Shown here: piece after piece, positions 1-8,788 of the stretch
How the letters are laid out: every line of letters begins with the position of its first letter
Numbering within the stretch: position 1 is the first letter of the stretch
The notes under the pieces: generated by a model
Databases searched by the model: none
The model's input: only the letters and a program-made list of their open reading frames with translations
Told to the model about the DNA's origin: nothing
Position numbers and translations under genes: made by a program
Origin: Neolewinella lacunae
Lineage (GTDB): Bacteria; Bacteroidota; Bacteroidia; Chitinophagales; Saprospiraceae
Reading direction: 5' to 3'
NCBI RefSeq assembly: GCF_014349155.1
Contig: NZ_JACSIT010000152.1
Location: 231,009-295,008 of the forward strand
DNA length: 64,000 nucleotides

Positions 1-2296
1 CTTCCGGGACCAGTTGCAACACCGGGATGGCCCCCTGTTCCACCCAGTAGCAGAGGTGTCCCTGGAGGGTGCTTTCCTTGAGCCCGCGCAAGGCCGCGAT
101 TTCGGATAGGTCTTTGCCCTGGCGAAACAGATCGAGCGTAAGGTGGAAGGTGCTCGCCGCTACGTTCGGGCGTTGGGGCGGGGGCGCAGGCTGGGCCGGG
201 CTCCCGTTGTTGCGGGTGTGGCGGGCGATGATCTGCAGGATGCTGTTGCCGTATTTGGCCATCGCTTTGGGACCGAACTTGTGGATGCTCAGCAGGGCAT
301 CGGGGGTGGTGGGGACCACGCGAGCGATTTCGATCAAAACCGTATTGTGCAGTACGGTGAAGGGGAGGATTTCCCGGCGCTCCGCCTCGGCAATGCGCCA
401 GTTGGCCAAAGCCGTGTAGAGCCCGGGGTTGGTAACGTTGGCGGGGATTCTGACGCGCCGCCGGGTAGTGATCTCCGCCGCGAAAAGATCGGTAAAATCC
501 CAGGCCGCATCGGCTTTTCGCAGGGTATAGGCCGCCGGATCAAACGGACTGGCCAGGGCCTCGAAGAGCTGTTGCTTCACGTAGACTGTCCGCCGGAGGT
601 CTTGCAGGGCCGTGGTGACGGCCTGGTGAACGGCCTGGTTGTCGGTCAGGAAACTCAACTCCTGCAAGCCGGGGGAGAGGGTGTTGCGGAAGTAGCCGAG
701 GAAGTAATCGCCGCCCGCCCGGATGCGCTCCCAGAGTGCCGTCTGTGCCGGGTCGGTAGGGCAGTCGGGGTCGTAGCCTCCCAGCGCCGGTTGAAAGCGC
801 TGCCCTACGTTTACGGCCTTTTCGATGATTTCGCGGTGGAGACGGCGGAAGTCGGCGGGAGCAGTGCCCTGGATGGTCTTCTCGTTTTCCAGTAAGACAC
901 GGTTGAGTTGGCCAGCGGTGCGGCGCAGCTCTTCGCCACCGAACAATTCCCGGAGGCAGTCGATGGCGAAGGCCCGCCGGTCGGCCCGCCAGTTGGCTTC
1001 GGTAGGTTGTCTTTCGCTGGCCGCGTGGCTGTAGGCACTCACTACGGCGTCGGTCTTCACGCTCTGGTCTTCGATGCGGGTGCGCAGTACGATGCCCTCG
1101 AAAGTCCGGCAGCGGCTCAAGGCCACGTAGACCTGCCCGTGGGCAAAAGCATCGGCGGCGTCGATGATGACTTTGTCAAAAGTAAGCCCCTGGCTCTTGT
1201 GAATCGTGATGGCCCAGGCCAGTTTCAGCGGGTGCTGGGTGTAGGTGCCGATCACGTTTTCTTCTACCTTTTTCGTGCTGGGGTTGAGCTCGTATTTGAT
1301 GTTTTGCCAGGTGACGGCCCCAACGTGCAGCAGCTCGTCTTCGCCCGGGCAACGGACGGCAATGATCCCTTCTTCGATGCTTTCGATGCGGCCGATCTTG
1401 CCGTTGAAATAGGCCTGGTCAATTGTGTCATTTTTATTGAACATTACCTGGGCCCCAACGCGGAACTCCAGCGTGGAGGAGTTGGGATACATTGATTCGG
1501 GGAAGACACCACTTACGGTAGCCGAGAAAATGTGCAGTTCGGTGGGGAGGGTGCCGAGCTTCTGGGCATTGATCTCGCGGGCCGTCCAGTTGTGCGAAGA
1601 AAGGGTGATGTATCCCTCCTCGTCGGGCGGAGCAAAGTTGGCCCGGAAGCGTTCGTTGAGCCGTTGGAGCAGGGGCGTATCCAGCTGCCGGTCCCGCACC
1701 CGGTTGAGCAGGTTGATAAAGTTGGCATCCGACTGCCGGAAAATTTTGGTCAGCTGGATATTGACCGGCCGTGCCTTCTCCAGGGCGCGGCTGCCGAAAA
1801 AGTAGGTCGTTCGGTAGTACTTGTTCAATTCCCGGACTTCTTCGTCGCGTACGACCGGAGGCAGCTGGTGCAGGTCGCCGATCATCAGCAACTGCAGCCC
1901 GCCGAAGGGATCGGATGACTGCCGCAGCCGCCGCAGGACTTCGTCAATTGCGTCCAGGACATCCGCCCGCACCATGCTGATCTCGTCGATCACCAACAGG
2001 TCGAGGCTCTGGATGAGGCGGAGTTTTTCCTTATTAAAGCGGCGGCTGCGCTCCTTCACGCCGTTGGGGGGAATGACCCCGAAGGGCAGCTGGAAGAGGC
2101 TATGGATGGTCACCCCCCGGGCGTTGATGGCCGCCACCCCCGTGGGGGCAACTACGGCCATTCTTTTGGGGATCTCCTTACGCACGCGGTGCAAGAAAGT
2201 GGTTTTGCCGGTGCCGGCCTTACCGGTCAGGAAAATGTGTCGCCGGGTTTGGCTGACGTACTTGAAGGCGAGATCTAGTTCGGGATTGCTGGTCAT
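1..2296 (-). CDS. PIF1/RecD-like ATP-dependent DNA helicase, C-terminal HRDC-like segment (3' end cut by window edge)
   Basis: The reading frame is open from an ATG at 2294-2296 to the left edge, giving about 765 residues without a stop. A Walker A motif, GKAGTGKTTF, lies at residues 25-34, followed by a Walker B-type LLVIDEISM. A late IHKSQGLTF and VALSRCRTFEGI match the last motifs of PIF1/RecD2-type superfamily 1B helicases. Near the truncated end a LLSIHKFGPKAMAKYG segment resembles an HRDC helix-hairpin-helix, and a helix-turn-helix-like stretch follows. The family acts in DNA repair or replication in the cytoplasm, unwinding 5'-3' with ATP. The gene is divergent from the MFS transporter at 2480. 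The C-terminus cannot be judged. The family is clear, the exact role is not. Confidence 0.9.
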   Translation of the reverse strand, partial: MTSNPELDLAFKYVSQTRRHIFLTGKAGTGKTTFLHRVRKEIPKRMAVVAPTGVAAINARGVTIHSLFQLPFGVIPPNGVKERSRRFNKEKLRLIQSLDLLVIDEISMVRADVLDAIDEVLRRLRQSSDPFGGLQLLMIGDLHQLPPVVRDEEVRELNKYYRTTYFFGSRALEKARPVNIQLTKIFRQSDANFINLLNRVRDRQLDTPLLQRLNERFRANFAPPDEEGYITLSSHNWTAREINAQKLGTLPTELHIFSATVSGVFPESMYPNSSTLEFRVGAQVMFNKNDTIDQAYFNGKIGRIESIEEGIIAVRCPGEDELLHVGAVTWQNIKYELNPSTKKVEENVIGTYTQHPLKLAWAITIHKSQGLTFDKVIIDAADAFAHGQVYVALSRCRTFEGIVLRTRIEDQSVKTDAVVSAYSHAASERQPTEANWRADRRAFAIDCLRELFGGEELRRTAGQLNRVLLENEKTIQGTAPADFRRLHREIIEKAVNVGQRFQPALGGYDPDCPTDPAQTALWERIRAGGDYFLGYFRNTLSPGLQELSFLTDNQAVHQAVTTALQDLRRTVYVKQQLFEALASPFDPAAYTLRKADAAWDFTDLFAAEITTRRRVRIPANVTNPGLYTALANWRIAEAERREILPFTVLHNTVLIEIARVVPTTPDALLSIHKFGPKAMAKYGNSILQIIARHTRNNGSPAQPAPPPQRPNVAASTFHLTLDLFRQGKDLSEIAALRGLKESTLQGHLCYWVEQGAIPVLQLVPE

Positions 2297-2372
2297 GTCT
2301 GATGCTTTTGGCCCCCGGCAAGCGGGGTTTCAGCCGCAAGTACCGCCCCGGCGCACCAAACAGTTGTTCTTT

Positions 2373-2412
2373 AATCGAATATAATCGATTATAGTCGTTT
2401 AAAAACGATTTA
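2373..2412. promoter_or_regulatory. 10-bp phased TCG/CGA repeat in divergent promoter region
   Basis: Four consecutive decamers, AATCGAATAT, AATCGATTAT, AGTCGTTTAA and AAACGATTTA, fill 2373-2412 between the divergent helicase and MFS genes. The TCG steps recur every 10 bp, one helical turn, and the block includes the palindrome TAATCGATTA and the inverted pair TCGTTT/AAACGA. The tract is much more AT-rich than its surroundings. An operator or AT-rich promoter core is inferred. Confidence 0.45.
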
Positions 2413-2479
2413 GTCACTTGCCCGTATTCACCGATTTACCCGGCCGCTTACCTTGGGGCTGACTTACCCAGACTGTTCC

Positions 2480-3640
2480 ATGAAATCGCTGCTGCTCATC
2501 CTTCGTACCCGCCGGTATTTTGCTCCCGCCTGGGCTTTTGCCTCGCTCAACATTGTCGTAGGCACCTGGGCCATTTACATCCCCACAGTCAAAGACCGGT
2601 TGGCGCTGGATGATGCGGCCCTGGGCCTGGCCCTGCTGGCATTTTCCATGGGGACGCTCTCGATCGTCCCCCTCAGTTCCTGGTTGATTGGGCGGATCGG
2701 CCTGGGGCGCACCACGGCGGCGAGTGTGGTGGCCTTCGCGTTTTCGATGATTCCGCCGTTGCTGGCCCCATCGCTGCTGGCCCTTTGCGGCTGTCTGTTC
2801 GTGGCGGGGGCGTTGGCGGGTCTGCTGGACGTGGCGATGAATTCGCTGGTCTCGGAATTGGAAAAGGCGGATGATGCGCACTTCATGTCGGCGGCCCACG
2901 GGTTCTTCAGTATGGGAGGGGTGATTGGTGCGGGAATTGGCAGTTTGCTCATTCCGCTTTTTGCGGCCCCCTGGCAGCACGCGCTGTTGGTGGCGGGCTT
3001 TATTGTGCTCACCACCGCCCTGGTAGCGGGCAATTATATCTCTTCGCGCAGCCCGGAAACCGACCGTGGGGAAGGGGGATTCCGGATGTCCCTGTTGCGG
3101 CCTCTGTGGGGTCTGGCCCTGCTGGCTTTCCTCATTATGGGCAGCGAGGGAGCCATTGAGCACTGGAGTAAACTGTATTTGCTGGACGTGGTCAAGGTGG
3201 GCTCCGACCAACTGGCGGGCTTCGGTTTCGTGGCTTTTTCGGCAACCATGATGCTGGGGCGCTTTTTGGGGGATGGCATCTCCGGTCGTTACGGTGCCAT
3301 GCGCATCGTGATGGGAGGCACGTTGCTGGCGGCAGCGGGATATGTCTTGGTGCTCCTGGCCAATTACTGGCTGTCGTTGCTCGGTTTTGCGTTGGTGGGG
3401 CTGGGTTTCTCGGTCATTATCCCCGAGTTGTTCCGGCTGGCGGGCAAGACGAAGGGGGTCTCTTCTTCCGAAGGCATCGCCCTGGTGGCGGGACTGGGCT
3501 ACGTTGGTTTCCTGGCCAGTCCGCCGTTGCTGGGTTTCCTGTCTACCCTCGGCACGCTTGCGCTGAGCTTTACGGTACTGCTTGCCGCTTCCGGAGTGGC
3601 CTTTTTGCTGGCCTTTGGGCTTTACCAACGGCGGCGCTGA
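2480..3640 (+). CDS. MFS transporter (YbjJ/FucP-like)
   Basis: This 386-residue protein has about 12 hydrophobic segments separated by short loops, the normal layout of the major facilitator superfamily. The motif WLIGRIGLGRTTAAS after the second helix resembles the MFS motif A region, and LGRFLGDGISGRYG marks the start of the second half. The start was taken at MKSLLLILRTRRYF, because the nine-residue upstream extension from 2453 is not membrane-like. Overall look is closest to bacterial YbjJ-type or sugar-type carriers of the inner membrane. The substrate cannot be read from sequence. It is divergent from the helicase and followed by a hairpin at 3694-3728. Confidence 0.85.
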   Translation: MKSLLLILRTRRYFAPAWAFASLNIVVGTWAIYIPTVKDRLALDDAALGLALLAFSMGTLSIVPLSSWLIGRIGLGRTTAASVVAFAFSMIPPLLAPSLLALCGCLFVAGALAGLLDVAMNSLVSELEKADDAHFMSAAHGFFSMGGVIGAGIGSLLIPLFAAPWQHALLVAGFIVLTTALVAGNYISSRSPETDRGEGGFRMSLLRPLWGLALLAFLIMGSEGAIEHWSKLYLLDVVKVGSDQLAGFGFVAFSATMMLGRFLGDGISGRYGAMRIVMGGTLLAAAGYVLVLLANYWLSLLGFALVGLGFSVIIPELFRLAGKTKGVSSSEGIALVAGLGYVGFLASPPLLGFLSTLGTLALSFTVLLAASGVAFLLAFGLYQRRR

Positions 3641-3693
3641 GGAAAGGGCCGTGGTGGCGGTCCCGAAATTACGGGTGGAGAGTTACTAAATGA

Positions 3694-3728
3694 GACGTCC
3701 AGCGCCGGCTGAACCGGAACTGGACGTC
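3694..3728. terminator. Hairpin between convergent genes
   Basis: GACGTCCAG at 3694-3702 pairs perfectly with CTGGACGTC at 3720-3728, with an inner CCGG/CCGG. It lies between the convergent MFS and sigma-factor genes, so it may end transcription from either side. No clear U-run follows. Confidence 0.5.
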
Positions 3729-3772
3729 AAGGGCTGGGTCAATTTTGGTTAGGGCCCCAAAGTGGGGTTTAT

Positions 3773-4282
3773 TTACGCGGCGCGGCGCTCGCCGATCATT
3801 TCTTTCATCTTCAGGCGGGCGCTGAAAATGCGGCTCTTAACGGTGCCGATGGGAATATTGAGGTGCTCGGCGATCTCCTGGTACTCGTATCCTTTGTAGA
3901 ACATCAGGAAGGGCGTAGAGTAGATTTCTCCGATGCTGTTGAGCATCCGCTGCAACTCCTGCATCCGCAGGTTCTGCTCACCGGAGTTGGCAACCGTGCT
4001 GGAGTCAGCTACAAAGGCGGTGGCATCTTCTACCTTATGGTTAAGGTGGCTGCGGGTCTTGGCCTTGCGGTACTGGTTAATGAAAGTGTTTCTCATGATG
4101 GTAGTGATCCAGCTTTTGAAGTTGGTTCCTGCGGCGAAGCGCTCGCGGTATTTGAAGGCCTTGATGGTGGTTTCCTGGAGCAGGTCTTCGGCATCCTGCT
4201 GGCCCTTCGTAAGGCGGAGCGCAAAAGCGTAGAGGAGGCTGTTAAGTTCCTGGGTCTTGGTCGTGAATTCTTGGGTAGTCAT
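3773..4282 (-). CDS. ECF-type RNA polymerase sigma factor
   Basis: The 169-residue protein has the two usual sigma-70 parts. Region 2 includes LTKGQQDAEDLLQETTIKAF (about residues 24-43) and FKSWITTIMRNTFINQYRK. Region 4 includes MFYKGYEYQEIAEHLNIPIG and TVKSRIFSARLKMK near the C-terminus. It lacks regions 1 and 3, as ECF factors do, and directs RNA polymerase to a stress or envelope regulon. No anti-sigma gene is adjacent, unlike the second ECF gene at 15218. It therefore resembles the orphan, constitutively used ECF factors common in Bacteroidota, which is an inference. The start ATG is at 4280-4282 and the upstream DNA is AT-rich. Confidence 0.93.
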   Translation of the reverse strand: MTTQEFTTKTQELNSLLYAFALRLTKGQQDAEDLLQETTIKAFKYRERFAAGTNFKSWITTIMRNTFINQYRKAKTRSHLNHKVEDATAFVADSSTVANSGEQNLRMQELQRMLNSIGEIYSTPFLMFYKGYEYQEIAEHLNIPIGTVKSRIFSARLKMKEMIGERRAA

Positions 4283-4621
4283 GTTTCTTAGCTTTTAGTT
4301 GCCAAGATCATTTCAAATAGCGTGCCAAAGTGATAAATTATTGATTTACAGCTATTTATGAGCAGTTGAGAAAAACGTGAAATGTTTAAATTTAAACAAT
4401 TGATTATTTATCTCCTTAATCTGAAGTGCGGGAAATGCTGTGCAGTTTTTCATACTGCGATTCGCCCCCAAAAGGTATTTCCAGCTGCCGTTAGTGGGTG
4501 TCAATACTGAAAAGGCCGCTGAAAGTCGCAAGGTAGTGCAATGGGCTGGTAGTAATTCGTTTTGCGCGGCCGCAGGAGCTGAAACAGGTAAAAGAGCAAA
4601 GGAAGAAAACGAACCAAAGTC
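4283..4621. other. Intergenic region with AT-rich upstream DNA and one variant repeat
   Basis: The part next to the sigma gene (about 4290-4440) is AT-rich and probably holds its promoter. The rest holds the single-mismatch GCGCGGCCGCAGG repeat at 4564-4579. The forward reading frame at 4440-4709 runs into the amine oxidase gene and shows no family signature, so no gene is called. Confidence 0.5.
4564..4579 (+). repeat. Dispersed 16-mer repeat, variant GCGCGGCCGCAGGAGC
   Basis: One mismatch (A for T near the 3' end) from the consensus GCGCGGCCGCAGGTGC. It is preceded by TTT rather than GG and followed by the purine-rich tail GAAACAGGTAAAAGAGCAAAG seen in shortened form after other copies. 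It lies 42 bases past the stop of the minus-strand amine oxidase. Confidence 0.7.
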
Positions 4622-5719
4622 CTACTGCTCATTGAGCTTCTCCTTTTGGGCAAGGGCTTGGCATTGCCGGGCGGCCCACTCGGCACTGCGAACGGCACCA
4701 TCCATGTAGCCGGGATATTCGGCAGCGGTTTCGGAGCCGGCCAGGAGAAGGCGTCCTTCCAGGTAAGGCTGCCGGAAAACGGGGTGGCCGTTGTGTTGGT
4801 GGGGCAAGACGTGGCTGGCGTAGGGCGCGAAAGTGAAGGGCTCTTGCCGCCAGACGCCTTCTTCGTATGCCAGGTATTCATCCACTACCCCGCCGTAATA
4901 CTTGCGGAGTTGGTCCAAAACCATTGCACGGCGTTCTTCCGGGCGCAGGCTGTAGTACACGCCGTTGAGGAATCCTTTGAGGGCGTAGTGGTCGTCTTCC
5001 ACGTTGCTGTGGTCGTACATCTCCGAGACGGGGCCGACGTTGCTGAAGATGGTGCCGCCCGGACCGCCCGTACTGTGCCAGAAAGGTTTGGCGTAGCGCA
5101 GGCCCACTTTGATGGATTCTCCCATCCAGGTGTGGGTAGTCTCGGCGATCTCCCGTAGCGCCGTGGGCAAAGCGGGGCTGATGTGGACGGTAGCAACCAA
5201 CAGGTGGGGCGGTAAGGTGGAGATGACCCGCGCGGCGCGGTATTCCCCCCGGTTGGTGTGGACCGCCAGGCCGTCGGGCAAAAGCTCCAGGTGCTCGACG
5301 CGGGTTTCCAGTTGCAGGCAGTCGGGCGGCAGGGCAGCGGCCAGTTTTTGGATGAGGGTGTCGGTGCCGCCGGCGATCCGCAGGGTGGGTTCTTCGTTGG
5401 GGGGGAGTTGGACGACCTGCGGGGGACTGGTAGAAATCGCCTCGTAAATGGCCCGCCCGCCGGTGACTTGCTCAAAGGTCGCCAGACCAAGTTCTTCCAA
5501 TAGCGCCACCAGCGCCCCGTGTTTTTGGCCCAGCCAGGTAGCCCCCAACTCCAGCGCCGCCGTGGGTGCGCTGCGGGAGGTGAGGATGCGCCCGCCCAGT
5601 CGGTTGCGGGCCTCCAGGATGAGGCTTTCCTGGCCCCGCTGGCTCAGCCGGTAGGCGAGGGTCAGGCCGCTGAGCCCGGCGCCGAGGATGATGATGGGAT
5701 GGAGTCGTGGCGTAGGCAT
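4622..5719 (-). CDS. Flavin-containing amine oxidase (monoamine oxidase-like)
   Basis: The 365-residue protein begins with a Rossmann dinucleotide motif, IIILGAGLSGLTLAYRL (about residues 9-25), followed by ILEARNRLGGR, the second FAD-binding signature of the amine oxidase/phytoene desaturase fold. The C-terminal LLLAGSETAAEYPGYMDGA is the FAD-contacting end motif of monoamine oxidases. These enzymes oxidise amines to imines and release hydrogen peroxide; the substrate here is unknown. I chose the ATG at 5717-5719, because it starts 12 residues before the FAD motif, while the longer form to 5779 adds a proline-rich stretch. The gene lies downstream of the LysR gene on the same strand with a repeat between them. 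Confidence 0.88.
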   Translation of the reverse strand: MPTPRLHPIIILGAGLSGLTLAYRLSQRGQESLILEARNRLGGRILTSRSAPTAALELGATWLGQKHGALVALLEELGLATFEQVTGGRAIYEAISTSPPQVVQLPPNEEPTLRIAGGTDTLIQKLAAALPPDCLQLETRVEHLELLPDGLAVHTNRGEYRAARVISTLPPHLLVATVHISPALPTALREIAETTHTWMGESIKVGLRYAKPFWHSTGGPGGTIFSNVGPVSEMYDHSNVEDDHYALKGFLNGVYYSLRPEERRAMVLDQLRKYYGGVVDEYLAYEEGVWRQEPFTFAPYASHVLPHQHNGHPVFRQPYLEGRLLLAGSETAAEYPGYMDGAVRSAEWAARQCQALAQKEKLNEQ

Positions 5720-5819
5720 ACCGGGCAAACGCTGGGCGGGGGAAATCGGTCGAAGGGCACAGTAGGGAGGCGTGGACACGGCCTGCTCAACCTCCCTCGC
5801 TCTGTTGTTCTGAACCCCG

Positions 5820-5835
5820 GCACCTGCGGCCGCGC
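5820..5835 (-). repeat. Dispersed 16-mer repeat GCGCGGCCGCAGGTGC
   Basis: Exact copy on the minus strand, 11 bases after the stop of the LysR gene and in the same orientation as that gene. Confidence 0.85.
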
Positions 5836-5846
5836 CCCTACCAGCA

Positions 5847-6779
5847 TCATTCCGGTGGGTATGCGGCCAGGTAGGCGAAGGATTGGGCCACGATTTCTTC
5901 CCCCCGCAGACGGAGGTATTCCAGAAAAGCGGCGGCGGTGGGGGTCAGGGTTTTGTCTTGTAACCAGGTGATTTGCCACTCCGTGCGCACGGGAAGGCCA
6001 GGGACCGGAAGGATGGAAAGCTGGCCGAGTTCCAGCTCGTTGCGGATGCCGATGAGGGGCATAATGGACACCCCGAGACCAGCCATGACCGCCTGTTTTA
6101 CGGCTTCATTGCTGACCAGTTCGAGTTGTGGACTGAGCGGCAGCCCGCGTTGGTAGAGGTACTGTTCGGTGACTTGGCGCGTGCCGGAGCCTACTTCGCG
6201 GAAGATCAAGGGGCGCTGCTCGAGGACCGTGCTTAGGTCAGCGTTGGGCCCGCAGTCCACTTCGGGGTGGCCAACCAGGAAGAGGATGTTGGGCAGCAGG
6301 GTCAGGCTATGCAGGGAGAGGCGCTCGGGCAGGATGCTGACAAGGGAAAAATCGACCTCGTTGGCCCGCAGGCTTTCCACCACCCGTTGGCGGTTGGTGA
6401 CGTCCAGGGACAAGCGGACGCGGGGGTGCTGGGCCAGGAAGGGCCGCAGGAAGTAAGGCATGACGTACTTGCCGGTCGATACGACGGAGATGGTCAGCCG
6501 GCCGGTAAGCTCCTCGCCTTTGGTGCTTGCGCGGTGCTCCAGCAGGTCGGCACTGTCCAGAATCTGCCTGGCCAGCTCGGCGACTTCCCGCCCCAGATCG
6601 GTGATGTAGAGCCGGCGATTGACGAGCTCCGTCAGTGGGGCATCGAACTGCTGCTGAAAATTGCGCAGCTGGATGGACACGGCCGGTTGGCTCAGGTGAA
6701 GTGCCTCCGCAGCCCGGGTGATGCTGCGGTATTGGACGACTTCGTAGAATACCCGCAGCTGGTGGAGGGTATAGTTCAT
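5847..6779 (-). CDS. LysR-family transcriptional regulator
   Basis: The 310-residue length and the N-terminal winged helix-turn-helix (ITRAAEALHLSQPAVSIQLR, about residues 20-39) define a LysR-type regulator. The rest is a periplasmic-binding-protein-like effector domain, which includes GRLTISVVSTGKYVMPYFL, typical of the CysB/CbbR-like subgroup. It is divergent from isocitrate dehydrogenase across a 93-bp AT-rich region with inverted repeats, so control of that gene and of itself is likely. The effector is unknown. Confidence 0.93.
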   Translation of the reverse strand: MNYTLHQLRVFYEVVQYRSITRAAEALHLSQPAVSIQLRNFQQQFDAPLTELVNRRLYITDLGREVAELARQILDSADLLEHRASTKGEELTGRLTISVVSTGKYVMPYFLRPFLAQHPRVRLSLDVTNRQRVVESLRANEVDFSLVSILPERLSLHSLTLLPNILFLVGHPEVDCGPNADLSTVLEQRPLIFREVGSGTRQVTEQYLYQRGLPLSPQLELVSNEAVKQAVMAGLGVSIMPLIGIRNELELGQLSILPVPGLPVRTEWQITWLQDKTLTPTAAAFLEYLRLRGEEIVAQSFAYLAAYPPE

Positions 6780-6845
6780 AAATTATATTTATGACGCGAA
6801 TATAAAATATAAAACATTGTTTATAATCTCTTTTTCCAACCTTTG
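6778..6845 (+). promoter_or_regulatory. Divergent promoter/operator between lysR and icd
   Basis: ATAAAT-N3-ATTTAT at 6778-6792 and ATAAA-N6-TTTAT at about 6809-6824 are inverted repeats of the sort LysR proteins bind (T-N11-A type). The first overlaps the lysR start codon. A candidate Bacteroidota promoter for icd is TTG at 6817-6819, an 18-base spacer and AACCTTTG at 6838-6845, so regulator binding would overlap the -33 region. Confidence 0.5.
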
Positions 6846-6872
6846 CGTTAGAAAACCAAAAACAACCAGATT

Positions 6873-8309
6873 ATGCACCGAATTACCATTGCCTGCGGAG
6901 ACGGAATCGGCCCCGAAATCATGGAAGCCACCCTGCGCATTCTCGATGCGGCCGGCGTGCCCCTCACCTACGATGAGATCGCCATTGGCGAGAGCGTGTA
7001 CCTGGCCGGCGAGCGCTCCGGCATTGCCCCGGAAAGTTGGGACACGATCCGCCGCAACCGGGTGCTCCTCAAGGCCCCGATTACGACGCCCCAGGGCGGT
7101 GGCTACAAGAGCCTCAACGTCACCATGCGCAAGGCCCTCAACCTCTACGCCAACGTGCGTCCGTGCCGGAGCCTGGCACCTTTCGTCAAGACGCGCCACC
7201 CGCAGCTCGACGTGGTCATCATCCGCGAGAACGAGGAGGACCTTTACGCGGGCATTGAGCACCAGCAGACTGCGGAGGTAGTACAGTGCCTGAAGTTGAT
7301 CAGCCGGCCGGGCTGTGAGAAGATCGTGCGTTACGCCTTCGAGTACGCCCGGCAGCAAGGGCGCAAAAAGGTGACCTGCCTGACCAAGGACAACATCATG
7401 AAGCAGACCGACGGCCTGTTCCACAAAATCTTCCGGGAGATTGCGCCCGAGTACCCCGAAATCAAGGCGGAGCACCAGATCATCGACATTGGTTCGGCGC
7501 GGCTGGCCGATACGCCGGAGGACTTTGACGTGGTAGTGGTTCCGAACCTCTACGGAGACATTGTGTCGGACATCGTGGCGCAGATCACGGGTTCCGTCGG
7601 GCTGGCGGGCTCGGCCAACATCGGTACCCAGTGTGCCATGTTTGAGGCCATCCATGGCTCGGCGCCGGATATTGCCGGGCAGGGCATTGCCAACCCCTCG
7701 GGCTTACTGCAGGCGGCCATCCAAATGCTCGACCACCTGGGCGAGACGGAAGTGGCGGCCACGATCCAGAACGCCTGGTTGGCCACCATTGAAAAGGGGA
7801 TCCATACGGCCGACATCTACAACCCCGAGATCAGTTCCCAGCGGGTGGGGACCTACGCCTTTGCCGAGGCGGTTATTGCCCACCTGGGCCAGCGGCCGCA
7901 GCGCCTCAAGGTGGCCGAGGCAACGGCAAGCGGGGGCATCCAACTGCCCGCCTACCGCCGGCAGCCGGCCCAGCAAAAAGACCTGCGCGGAGTGGACGTA
8001 TTCGTCGACTGGGCCGGGACCAACGCCGATGAGCTCGCGGAAAAACTGCTGGCCATTGCGGGCAAGAGGCTGCAACTTACCATGATCACCAACCGGGGGA
8101 TTAAGGTGTGGCCCGCTGGCTTTGAAGAAACTTTCTGCACCGACCACTGGCGCTGTCGCTTCGAGCCACTGCCCGGCACCAACGTAACCAAAGCCGACTT
8201 GATCGACCTGCTGGACCGCGCCGAGCGCAGCGGCATCGATACCATCAAAACCGAAAACCTCTACGCCTTCGATGGCACCCCGGCCTTCTCGCTGGGGCAG
8301 GGGCAGTAA
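6873..8309 (+). CDS. icd: Isocitrate dehydrogenase, NADP-type
   Basis: The 478-residue protein belongs to the isocitrate/isopropylmalate dehydrogenase family. The start ITIACGDGIGPEIM is the family N-terminus. LKAPITTPQGGGYKSLNV and YANVRPCRS carry the substrate-binding serine and arginines, and VPNLYGDIVSDI contains the metal-binding aspartates. The length with an extra C-terminal domain of about 140 residues (after residue 340) matches the Thermus/Rickettsia-type NADP isocitrate dehydrogenase rather than the 416-residue E. coli form. It converts isocitrate to 2-oxoglutarate in the TCA cycle. It is divergent from lysR and 25 bases upstream of a small gene. Cofactor choice is inferred from the subfamily. 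Confidence 0.92.
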   Translation: MHRITIACGDGIGPEIMEATLRILDAAGVPLTYDEIAIGESVYLAGERSGIAPESWDTIRRNRVLLKAPITTPQGGGYKSLNVTMRKALNLYANVRPCRSLAPFVKTRHPQLDVVIIRENEEDLYAGIEHQQTAEVVQCLKLISRPGCEKIVRYAFEYARQQGRKKVTCLTKDNIMKQTDGLFHKIFREIAPEYPEIKAEHQIIDIGSARLADTPEDFDVVVVPNLYGDIVSDIVAQITGSVGLAGSANIGTQCAMFEAIHGSAPDIAGQGIANPSGLLQAAIQMLDHLGETEVAATIQNAWLATIEKGIHTADIYNPEISSQRVGTYAFAEAVIAHLGQRPQRLKVAEATASGGIQLPAYRRQPAQQKDLRGVDVFVDWAGTNADELAEKLLAIAGKRLQLTMITNRGIKVWPAGFEETFCTDHWRCRFEPLPGTNVTKADLIDLLDRAERSGIDTIKTENLYAFDGTPAFSLGQGQ

Positions 8310-8334
8310 CCGTAAACCGCTTAAAAAACGCAAA

Positions 8335-8664
8335 ATGAACCAGGAACAAAAAATCGATCTCGTTCGTGGGGTTTTCAGCGATACCGACGCGCTGGAAGTA
8401 CTTTCCCACCTGGTAACGGCAAAACTCAACTTCCACGGCCGCCGCGCTTTCCGCCTGAGCGAGCGGCGTGGGGAGGAGGACAAATTCTCGGAGCGCCGCA
8501 TGGAAGAACTGCGCGATGCCTTAGACCAGATTGAGGCCATCATCCAGGAAGCCAGAATCAATGGTCAGCAAGTCCGCATCAATGGCACGCTGCAGATTGA
8601 GTTGACGGATGAAGCGCCGCAGTTGCGGGGCGGGGAAGTAGTGACGGCTGCGGCCTGCTACTAA
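8335..8664 (+). CDS. Small conserved protein of unknown function downstream of icd
   Basis: This 109-residue protein starts 25 bases after icd and is probably co-transcribed with it. It is charged and predicted mostly helical (KFSERRMEELRDALDQIEAI) with a short beta-rich end (QVRINGTLQIEL). I see no signal peptide, membrane helix or known motif. I took the ATG at 8335, because the upstream extension overlaps icd. A hairpin follows at 8713-8762. I do not recognise the family. Confidence 0.75.
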   Translation: MNQEQKIDLVRGVFSDTDALEVLSHLVTAKLNFHGRRAFRLSERRGEEDKFSERRMEELRDALDQIEAIIQEARINGQQVRINGTLQIELTDEAPQLRGGEVVTAAACY

Positions 8665-8712
8665 ACGTCGCTAAAAAAACGACCAAGCGTCCGTTCTTTT
8701 CACAGGGTAAAG

Positions 8713-8762
8713 TGTGTGCATCCCCGGCAGTTTCTCCGGAAGCTGTACGGGTGATGCACATA
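8713..8762. terminator. Long hairpin between convergent genes
   Basis: TGTGTGCATC at 8713-8722 pairs with GATGCACATA at 8753-8762 with one mismatch, and the inner CCCG and CAG pair with CTG and CGGG. It sits between the convergent small gene and hisA, as expected of a shared terminator. Confidence 0.55.
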
Positions 8763-8788
8763 CTTCCTGGTGGACGAGCGGTGGCCCA

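Noticed and set aside
4440..4709. Forward frame upstream of the amine oxidase
   Set aside because: It overlaps the oxidase 3' end, contains the dispersed repeat and has no recognisable domain.
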